In this document: in pieces, positions 1-11,489 of the stretch
How positions within the stretch are numbered: position 1 is the stretch's first letter
Layout: each line of letters opens with the position of its first letter
NCBI RefSeq assembly: GCF_051991245.1
Contig: NC_135415.1
Coordinates: 11,119,899-11,183,898, forward strand
From: Festucalex cinctus
Lineage: Eukaryota; Chordata; Actinopteri; Syngnathiformes; Syngnathidae
Reading direction: 5' to 3'
Length of the DNA stretch: 64,000 nt
Notes under the pieces: generated by a model
Database searches by the model: none
Seen by the model: the letters and a program-made list of their open reading frames with translations, nothing else
Told to the model about the DNA's origin: nothing
Made by a program: the position numbers and the translations under genes

Positions 1-1470
1 TATCCCTACATTTTCCCAACCCAAAACAGATTTATTCTCGTCATACTACTTTTGAAGAACAAACTTCTCGATAAAATAAAATTTTTCTTGAAAAAAAATA
101 ATAAAGAAAGAAATTTTCATGCCAACAGTATATTCAGAAACAGGACGTTATTTCATATTGGCAGTGCAGAAAATGAACAAACATATGAATTAAAATTTAT
201 GTCTGAAAATTGGCAAAATTATTTATTGTTTTCCAAAGTAAAATGGAGGACTACAGAAAGCGGACAACATTTACTGTTTTGAGGCTGAAATTCTGAGCAT
301 TTGGCCAGTTTCAAATCAAGCAAGATCTTTAAACAATTAATCAATCCATCCATGTTCAGGGCCTCTTATTGTTTTAACTAAATACTATTTGACTGGTTTG
401 ATGATCAGTTGTTGTTTAATCGATTAATCATTGCACCTCTACTCATATGACCTTAGGTTTATTTTTTTCTAAAAAAAAACAAAACAAAACATTTTCTTCT
501 TCTTTTTCTTAAAAAAAGCGACTTAATTGTAAGTGGAGGTATCGCTGCAGTACTTTTATTTATTTTGCATTCATTTCCTCATCCGCGGGCAAATAAAAAC
601 GACTGCTGCGCTTTTTTTTTTTTTTTAATAGTGGTTTGTGCACGTCTGGATTTACAGCAAATTTCATTTCAAGTACATGCTGACATTTTGGCAAAAAGGT
701 CAAAAGGAATAATCCCCACCAGCGAGTTTTTCCCTCCCGTGAACTTTATTATAAAGTCAATTATGTCAACGCATTCTCGGCCTTTTATCGCATCTTCCGA
801 TTGGATTCACGCGGAATGGGGAAATATTTACACGTTGATGTTCTGTTTTCCTCACGTCTAGTTTTCTATACAGTGAGAATGAGCTTGTGTTTTCATGAGA
901 AAATAAATCATAATTTTATGTGAGTTACAATAAGTTGCTATTCTTTAATAAAGTCAAATTTGTACAAAGAAAATCTACATATTTATAAAATATAACATTT
1001 TTTCCAAGCAAAACTTATAGAACTTTTCTAATAATATTGCAACTTTTTCAAGTTGTCTAAATTCTCAGAAAATTATTTTGATAAAACCCATGATAAAATA
1101 TTTTTTTCATATAAATGATTATAATTATAAATTAGTATTTTTACAAAGTAATATTTTTCTGAAAGAATTTTTTTTTCCTCTCGAAAAGATATTTTGAAAA
1201 AAAAAAGCCATTAACACTGCACTGTTGACAATTTTTATTTTCATAAGGATATATGATTTTTTTTTTGTCAAGTGCATTCTTTTTCCTGTAAAACTTATAT
1301 GAAAAAAAATGTTCATTTGTGTGAATCTCAAACACAATTAGCAAATTCGACTACGAAATAAGAAGTACTTTTTTTTTCCCCAACAAGAATCAAGATACAT
1401 CCTTTTAACCTTTTTCATATGTGACATTATTGTGCTCTCATAATTGATTATTTTTTTTCCCTCCTCAAAG
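1..1470 (+). other. nf2: nf2 intron 8 (3' part), no feature seen
   Basis: AT-rich sequence with many A and T runs. I looked for the preceding nf2 exon (the end of FERM lobe F3) and did not find it, so the window opens inside this intron. No repeat family or conserved block was recognised. Confidence 0.6.
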
Positions 1471-1545
1471 TTCACCATCAAACCTCTGGATAAGAAAGCC
1501 AACGTCTTCAAGTTCAACTCTTCACGGCTGAGAGTCAACAAATTG
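1471..1545 (+). CDS. nf2: nf2 exon 9 equivalent
   Basis: 25 codons in phase 0-0, from FTIKPLDKK to LRVNKL, at the end of FERM lobe F3. A T-rich tract with CTCCTCAAAG precedes it and GTGAGT follows. Confidence 0.95.
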
Positions 1546-2380
1546 GTGAGTTGCCATCGGCGCTACTGCAAATACTTTAAGTACATTTTTCTGTACTTGA
1601 CTTGAATATTTGTTCTTATGATGACTGGTGACAAATGTTCCTTTTATTTGTACTTACGTAAGTACAGAGTGTTTTTTGTGAAACGTTCAGTGTACTGATT
1701 GGGACCAGGTTATATTTAAACGTTTGGGATTTTTCATCATTATTTCATTTTGGCTTACGTTCTTAAATTCGGTTAGTTTTATTAAATTTTTTTTGAAGAG
1801 CTTTGTTTGGGTTTTTATTAGTTTTAATTAGGGATGTAAAGATATCCAAATGTCACGATACGGTATTATCACAATATGAAGCTCACGATACAATAATTAT
1901 CACGATATTGTTGGGAGGTTTGGCGATATTTAAAAAAGGTCACAATATTGTAAAAAAAAAAAAAAAAAAAAAAAAGAACAATATTGTGCTTTTGTACATA
2001 ACATCAATGTTATGTTCTTATCATTATTATTATTATTATTATTATTATGTTTGAGAGTATTATGTTGTTAATGCAGGCACACATTGAGTTCCTCCACATA
2101 TCGACTCGCTTCACAGGCATATTACGTTCCCCTTCATCGGACCATTAGTGTAGATCTGAAACATAGAAAGGCCAAAACATCCCTAATGAAAATTAAATTG
2201 CACTAAAAAACTAGCCACCAGAGGGTACTAGAACTGCTCAAATGGAAATCAACCTGGCTTCTTGAACAGATGCGTTGCATTTAAATATCGTGAACATGAC
2301 GACGATATTGTGGCAGTTTTAATATCTAACAGCTTATCATTACATCCCTAGTTTTATCATTTGCTTTTTAAAATAAATAA

Positions 2381-2462
<82 letters not shown>

Positions 2463-5400
2463 GCATTTGGAGTATTTTCAAGTCCTTGTTCCATGCGGTT
2501 GCAGAGTAAAATTGAAATAAATACATTTCAAATAAACCCTAAAATCTCATAAATGATATTGACAAAGATTAAAAAACGGAGGACATCTTTATTGTAATAT
2601 TTAAAATGTAGCGTTGATTATTTTTTTTTATTTTTTTTATTAAGCGCCGTTCCTTTCATATTATTTCAAAAATAAAATTGTTGAATTAAAAGAAAATCTA
2701 ATGAATTGACATGTAGAATGGAAGGTACCACAGGGTTCACTTCTGGGGCCTCTGCTGTTTTCTTTTCATTGTATCTGCTGCCCCTGGGTGACGCCATAGA
2801 TATGAATTTTTTCACTTCTGAAGGTTTCTATGAATGCGCGTAGGGTTCAGTGGGGTGGGGTTCAGTCCCTCCAAAAAGGTTTTCAGAAGCACTCCTCGAT
2901 AACCTTGATTCAGACGTCACGTTGCTCCCCAGATCCTCCAGCTGTGCGTGGGCAACCACGACTTGTTCATGCGCAGACGTCGTGTGGACTCGCTGGAGGT
3001 GCAGCAGATGAAGGCCCAGGCCAGGGAGGAGAGGGCCCGCAAGCAGGTAGGCGACAGACAGACGACACCTCACACTTTCACGTTAATTTACATTTGGGCC
3101 ACATTTCCGTTAGCCTGTCTATGTCGTTTTGTATTCCATGTTAGCATCAAGCTAGTGGATTACAAAGGTAAGTAAAGTAAAGTGACCTTCATAAAGTGAT
3201 ATGACATCCCTACTAGGGCTGCACGATATTGGAAAAACATGCGTATTAGGGCCACGTATAAATATATATATATTTTTTTTAGAGGGCATCGGCATTATTC
3301 AGAGAGAAAAAAAAAAACGACTGAAAAGTACACAACGTGTATGTCTCGTAAATTTCAGAATTTTTTTTTCCTCGCAAATTTGCCACTTTCTAAACACCTT
3401 CTGAACCCTGAGGATCAAGCATTTAAGCTCATTTGTTAAAAATGTATATTTACTTGTCAATTTATGTTTCCAGAATTACTATTTACACATCCGTACATTT
3501 TGGGAGGGTTTTTTTGTGCAAGTTTCTAAGTTGATGTGTCAAATCTGCTGCTCTGCGTTATTCACTTGCATTTACCTAAAGTCATTGCTAGCTTCTGATT
3601 GGTTATTGTTAGTCAGCTGGTAGGGGATTAGGAAGTGTTGGCGCTCTAGCTCCCGTGAATGCCGAGTAAAGTTTAAATTAAGTATAAATCCGGCGTCTCC
3701 ATCCCTATGGAAGCGTATTGCATTCACTTGAAGAAAAAAAAACCTCTCCTGTTTTTGTTAGGTTGACACACCAAAACGTATTGAACACACAGAAACAAGG
3801 ATGAGAAGACAAGACTTTTCGTTTTACTCGCAGCGAGGAGAGCAGAGTTGTCAGTTACAAACTGGCAAAGATGCTCTGGCAATTCTCTTGCTTCCTCTCT
3901 TTTTATTTGGGATTGTTCCCTATCCGGTTGCAAAAAATAGCGTTGCACTACTAAGGGGTGGGGGAAGCGGAATAGTGCAACGCTGCATTATCTTAGAATA
4001 AAGTACATTGTGTCAGATCATCAGTGGCTTTTTGCCTTCTACGTTAGCATGAAGCTTTGGTTTCATTGTGGCTTTGACTCCGTCCACCCAGGTGGAGAGG
4101 CAGCTGTTGAACCAGGAGAAGCAGCGACGCGAGGAAGCAGAACGCGTCCGAGACGAGCTGGAGCGGCAGCTCGTTCGGCTTCAAGACGAAGCGCGCGTGG
4201 CTAACGAGGCCTTGGTGCGTTGCAAACGACTTTCTGGACTTTTTTGTTTTTAAAAAATGTACAAATACATATTTGGGACTGGTACTTTTTTAAAATAGAA
4301 CGTGTTTATACGTTTTTGGGAGCGAATGAGTTAAGGAGTATTTGAGTCACTAAGCGTACTTAGTAGTGAATTTCCCTTCAAAAAAATTATTTCCATAAGT
4401 GTGATGTGGAATAATTCAAGGACAGTTCAATTTAAAAGTGGAATGATTCAATACGATTATGATTCCATTCGATACAGAACGGTTGAGTTCGAGTTCCCTT
4501 GTCGGTTTTCGGCCGCGGCGCGCTTTTCACCAAGTTTGCCCGTCTGCAGTTGCGCTCGGAGCAGACGGCGGACCTGCTGGCCGAGAAGGCCCAGATCGCC
4601 GAGGAGGAGGCCAAGCTGCTGGCCCAGAAGGCGGCCGAGGCGGAGGCGGAGACCAAGCGCATCAAGGCCACGGCCATGCGGGGCCACGAGGAGAGGAGGC
4701 TCATGGAGCACAAGATGCTGGAGGCCGACAGGATGGCCCTCAAGATGGCCGAGCAGTCCCAACGCAGGTGACCCGTTGCCGTTGGACACTGGTAATATTT
4801 AAAATAGAACATATTTATACGTCTTTTGTTTTTTTTTATGCTAGAGCATACAGAAGTCTTTGATGCAGGCTTTGGAACTCTGGTAATATTTAAAATAAAA
4901 CATATTTACGTTTTTTCCTTCTGTATGCTCTAGCATAAAAAACAACAACAACAAAACGTATAAATATGTCCTTGGGACACTGGTAATATTTAAAATGGAA
5001 CGTATTTATACGTTTTAGGGAGCAACATGAGGCCGTCCATCCACACACGCACACCATTGAAGCTAATGTTAAAAAAAAAACAAAAGCCACATTCTTTATT
5101 TCACGCAGCCGAGGTAATCGTCACACTTGCCGTGCGACCGGTTCTTTCTCGTTGTGCGGGGGCCGGTTAATCGTATGAATTGACGGCGTGATTCGCTCTC
5201 ATCACATCATCTTTCAAGTGTTGACCACGTGACTGTGGGGACTGTATCACTCCACTTTCAAACTGTACCGGGCAATCATTTTTAATCGGTCGCCATTAGC
5301 CACTTGCTGGTGGCGACCACTCCACATGCAATTGGCCACTCAAAGGGCCCACAGGGAGCACTTGGTCAAAATAGGAATTGGTGGCAAAGATGTATAGTGA

Positions 5401-5943
5401 AGTGATACGTTCTCGATTGAGACACAAGCTTTGTGTTGTCGTGTAACGAGAGCGGTCGCCGCATGTACACAAACACTTCAGGCGCAATCAAATCACCTCA
5501 ATTTATTCTTGAGGATAAAAACTTGTAATACCTTCATTTCCGTTCTGTGACTCATACTGCATTAATCCAAATCGTGTTTTCACAGTGAAACAAATTGAAA
5601 TTAGGCACAGGCCGACTGCCGGGTTGAAAAAGTCGAGGTTAATAAGCGGTAATCCTGGCTGTCACCGCTAATTGAGCTGCTATTTTCTTTTTTTGCGGGG
5701 ACGCCTAAGCAGAGCGCAATATGATTGGCTGCTTGCCGAGTTCAAGAAATGAGTCACCTCCGTGAGGTTAATTGCCTCCAATTAACTTTTTTTTTCCATT
5801 CTCTTTCTTGGTGAGCTGATCAGTTCCACACAAAGGAGGGTGGGAGCAAGACATATTTTGCTCTAATTAGTATCCATTTTCCTAAGAAAAAAAAATGTAC
5901 CAGTGAGTACTACCAGTTAGCCCCAAGGACAACATGAGTAGTC

Positions 5944-5998
<55 letters not shown>

Positions 5999-6636
5999 TT
6001 AACGAGTGATGGGTAGGGGTGTGACGATATATCGATATTGTGATAAATCGTGATACTTTGTCTCCCCATGGATTATCAATACACCTACGCAAGTATCACA
6101 ATATTTGTAATTAATATCCAGCCTATAACGGCTCCATTGTTCATTACTTATTGAGAAATTACTTGGCAGGCCACTTCGGGGAGCACCTCATATAAGAGTG
6201 GCGGGGAAATGGACGCAAGTCTTCAGGCGAACAAGACTCATCAGTTTACTATGACTTAGTCTTGCATACATTTCTATAAAAATGTGTATTAAATGTTCAA
6301 TTTTAACATTTTAAAACATATTTTATGTTTTGGACTTATGACCTGACCAATATATCGATAATCGTGATATCGTCATATCGTGAGAAAATCGTTATCGTGA
6401 GCCTTCTTCCATCGCATATCATATTGTATCGTGAGGTACCCAGAGGTTCCCCACCCCTAGTGATGGGATACTGTGACTTACTAAGACAAATTATAAGAAA
6501 GGATGAATTTTGTTAACGTTTATTTGTTGAATGACACTTAACACGGTGCATGTTTCTTCTAGAGCAAACATTCTATATTTTGTTTTAAAACAAAATAGAT
6601 AGTGTTGAATTGGGGGAAATACTGTTTTTATTCACC

Positions 6637-6688
<52 letters not shown>

Positions 6689-9600
6689 AAAATGTAATTG
6701 TTTTTATTTATTTTTTTGGCAGGGCCAAAGAGGCGGAGCAGCTGAGGCAGGACCTGCTGGAAGCCAGGCAGTCGGAGCACAGGGCCAAGCACAAGCTCCT
6801 GGAGATTACCAGCAGAGTGTACACGGTAATGCGCGCTGATTAGGATGCAGAATGCTAACATGCTAACTTAGCAGTCGAATAATAATAAGAAGACATCAGA
6901 TTTGTAGAGCGCGCTTCTGGACACTCAAAAGATGCTTTACAATGGATGCATTATTCAAGCATTCACACTCTGGTGGCGGTAAACTACGTACAGAGTCAGA
7001 TAGTTAGGAATCAAACAGCGGACCTTGCGGTTACTGGACGACCGGTGTCGGTGTCAGATGTGATCGGGCTGACAGATGGTATCGGGGTCGCCTAACGAAC
7101 ACGTCCCGCTAAAGGATTGGGTGGAAATGATCAAATGTTGATGTCAAACATTGTCATTTAAATAACAAAATGTACGGGCTGAAATTGTGAAAACGTAAAT
7201 AAACCTAAGAATATAAAAGCAACATATATTGAATAAATAATAAAATCGATTGACTAATTGATAAATACTGTACAAAAAATAATTGTCTCAGATGATCAAA
7301 CCGAAGCTAACTTCGTTAGCGCTGCTGTCATGACGACAGCGGCGGCAAGCGCGAAGGCGCTTCAATCTTATTTTTTTTTTCTACTCTTCAAGTATCATGC
7401 TTTTATATTTTCAGGTTTATTTACGTTTTTACAATTTTAGTCCATAAATTTTGTTATTTTGAACAATTGTAAACGGACAATTTCCAGACAATCCTGTCGC
7501 GTGACGTCATCTGCAAGTGACACCAATACAATCTGGTAGCCCGATCACATCTGACACCGTCACCGGCTCTGCCGCTTAAGCCACGCCCACCAAGTAGCAG
7601 TCCACCTAATCAAAAGATGGACTCAAATGCACTAAAATCCTTTGTTCCCTCTTGACTGTCTCACATACACGCACAAGCATTCCACACGCAGTCAAATGCG
7701 CGTGAACTCACGCACGCACTTATTGGCCGTCAAATTGCCCCTCTCACGCTACGCCAGGATGCGTTCACGTCGCCTGTCCGCCGCTTTTGCGTTGATAAGC
7801 GCAGGATTTCCATTTAGATTGTCTATTAGGAGCAGACGTGGCCTGGATGCGAGTGTGCATGAATTCCTGTATTCCTCCATTGTGTTTTCCGTTTCCTTTC
7901 CTATCCCATTGTTGTGCTTTTTTTTTTTTTTTGTGATTCCTCGTCAGTACCCGTCGCTGCTGGTGGACTGCGTGCCTCCCGAGCTGAGCTTCAGCAAGGA
8001 AAACCTGAGCTTTGACTTTAAAGACACCGACATGAAACGACTCTCCATGGAGATTGAGAAGGAGAAGTGAGTCAGTCGCCAACGACATTTTCAAGACGAC
8101 CGGCTGCCATTTTCACTCACTGACCCTCGTCCGTCCTTTCACATTCCCGCTTTTTGCTCCAAAACTGAAAAGAGTGTTGTTTTACAACCTATAGACAAAT
8201 TGAAATTCATTTAAAAAAAAAAACATTGTCACGTATATAAAACAAGGCTGCAAAATGAAAATAACCCACAGAGTCGTCGCAGGGTTTTTCCACACTATGA
8301 CAACGAGGCGCTCTAAAGAGGCCACGTCAACACAGGAAGCCTCTGTTGCCTCTCAAGTCAGACTTCCCTTAAATTAAAAAAATAAATAAATAAATCCACC
8401 CACATAAAACTACTCAAGACATAAATTGACGTTTCTTTTTGTACCATCAAAACAAACAAAACAACAAACAAAGTAAAACTTCTTCACAGTGAGTACTTTA
8501 GTGTATTTTTTTTAAACAAATACATATGTCTTCTTAACAGAGACCACTTTCTGTCAACAATTTTTTGTGTGTTTATTAAACACTATTATCATGCAACATG
8601 TCAGTTTGATTTTATAAACTGACAATTTTTTTTTGGTGTAACATTGCAAAAGTAAATAAATAAAATGACTTCAATGTTAAATCCAATTAAATCAACATTA
8701 GGATTCCTCAGAAATTGTGTGCTTCAAAAAGTCGAAGAAAAAAAAAACTGTTTTAAAATGTTAAAATTGAAGGTGTACTACACATTTTTCATAGAAACGT
8801 ATGCAAAGCTGAGTCACATGCTGTACAGATAAATGTCTTACATAAGTCAAAGTAAGCTGATGAGTCTTCTTCACCTGAAGACTTGCATCCATTTCCCCGC
8901 CACTCCCCTAGCGGCCTACGAAGTAATTGCTCGACAAGTAATGAAAAATGGTGGCTGTATATTCACTACAAATATCTCCATACTTGCGTAGGCGTATTGA
9001 TAATCTATCGGAGACAAAGTATCACGATTTCCCACGATATCGTCACACTCCTATTTGAAAAATCAGCTTTTTCTTTAACACTCCGTCACAGTTGGCACAC
9101 CCGTATCCCCTAACACCGCCAGTTTTGCATTTACTTAGATTGATTCTACAAACTGTCAAAGTTGGCACACCCCTATCCCCACTCAAAAGACATCTGCCCC
9201 TGCGCTAGGGTGGAGTACATGGAGAAGAGCAAGCACCTCCAGGAGCAGCTGAACGAGCTGAAGACAGAGATCGAGAGTCTGAAGCTGAAGGAGCGGCAGA
9301 CCCCGCTGGACGTGCTCCACGACCACAACGCCGAGCAGGGAGCTAGCAAGCACAGCAACTTTAAAAAGGTATCCTCACGCTAACGCTAACTACTTCAGCG
9401 CCTTTTAACTGCTAGTTGTGTGTTCGCCAACCGCTAATCTGATTATCTTCATATGGATCCGATGATTTACACTGCCGGCGCCTGTGTTTTTAGCCGTTAA
9501 AAACTCGGCACACGTAGCGGTGCGTAGTGCACCATTAGCGTATTTTTGGGCAGCTGACGGTGTCGCGTCATGACCTTTGCCAAGGTTTTCGTGAGTCTCA

Positions 9601-11432
9601 CAAGATTCTTCTCTGTAGATGCTTATCATCTACATCTCAACAGCGGTAACTGCAAGAATGTGGAGTAAAACATGATTCTGAACGTTTGGGTTGCTAGCTA
9701 GTTATCAGCTAACGCGAGATGCTAAGGTTGTGGTCACTCAGTGCACCTTAGTGTTAATTTTTATCAGCCATTTTAAAATTTTGTTTCAGTATGCTTGTCG
9801 TCACATGTCGATAGCGGTAACTGCAATTATGTGGAGTAAAACGTTTCAAACATGATTCTGAACGTTTGGGTTGCTAGCTAGTTATCAGCTAACGCGAGAT
9901 GCTAATGTTGAGGTCACTCAGTGTACCTTAGTGTTAATTTTCATCAGCCATTTTTTAATTTTGTCTCAGTAGACTTATCATCACATCTTAACAGCAGTAA
10001 CTGCACTAATATGGAGTAAAACGTTTCAAACGTAATTCTGAACGTTTGGGCTTCTAGTTAGTTATCAGCTAACGCGAAATGCTAATGTTGTAGTCTACAG
10101 TATGAGGTCACTCAGTGCACCTTCAGTGTTAATTTTATCTGCCATTTTTAAATTTAGTCCCAGTTTTAGTCCAGTTTCAATCACGCTTTTTAGTTTTTTA
10201 ACAGTCAGTCAACCTCGTACTGTTTTTATTTAATCCTTTTTTAGTTGACACTGAATGTAGGCATTTTAGTCTTTATTTTAGTCCAAGAAAACATAATTTT
10301 ATTCATCTAGTTTTAATCAACAAAAATTGCCAACATTTTAGTCTAGCTTTTAGTCAGGGCAATCATTTTATCCCTGTATTTTTTTTTTTGTCAGCAGATA
10401 ATGTCGAACATTCCAGATCTAAAACTTTTTCAACATAAAATTTTCTCTCATCTTTTTTGATGAAAAACAACTTGACACACAATTAGAGTACATCATAGAA
10501 AAATATGTGTTAACGAAATTTTGTGTTTAGTTTTCTTTGATGAAATTAACACTGCACCTTCTTGTCAAACAAACCAAAAATAGACAGAATCAAATGCAAG
10601 TACACACAAGCGAGCTAGCCAGGAAGCTAGCTAACCGCTAGGGCTAGGCACTAGCATGAGATGCTAACGTAACGGTCTACGTCATCAACTCCCTTCCCAG
10701 TCAAACCAGTTAGATTGACATCATCTTTAGTTGCTGTCCTTTTGTTCGCAGGTGACCTAGCCAGTTCAGCTAGCCAGCTAGCAGTTAGCATAACGATTAC
10801 CCGGTGCTTCTTTTTGTCAAACAGTTGGACTCAAATAGGAAACACTCTACTTTTTCTTCACAAGTTATCTGGGCATTAGGCAGCCAATTCGGTGAGAACT
10901 TGATACTACAGTACATACTAGCATGAAATGCTAACATAGCAGTACACGCTAGCAACTCACATTATAATCTCTACCTTTTATTTACAAGTGATGATGATGC
11001 TAACATAACAGCTCAATCAGTCATCACTGTTAAGTGAAGACTAAAGCAATATGGTAAAGTAAAACCAAAAAAGTGATTAATCAAGTCTAAAAATAGTTCA
11101 TTCTATTTCCAACTTGTGACAAACTTGCAAGCTCAGCTTTTTTGCTCTCCTTTTATCTTCCCACTCTGATTATCCAACTTCATTTTCCTCAATTATATAA
11201 TAAGGAACCAAAAAGAAGAAAGAAAAGAAATTCCCCTTGCACGCTTATTAGCGGTGAACGCTAGTAGTTGATTTATTTCAAGCGCAGGCAGTCGGCAAAC
11301 ATTCGTCTTGGTCTCTTGGAAACGGGCGACATTTTAACAGGAGCTTAACGGCCGCAAGGGGAAGATGAGCAAAAGTGGAATAGAACAAAGAGCTTGAGGC
11401 AGACACTCCGGATGATTAATTGAAGGCCCCTG

Positions 11433-11489
<57 letters not shown>

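Noticed and set aside
9160..9383. Extension of the nf2 exon at 9209 upstream to 9162
   Set aside because: The open frame continues upstream by chance; the AG at 9207-9208 and merlin homology set the exon start.
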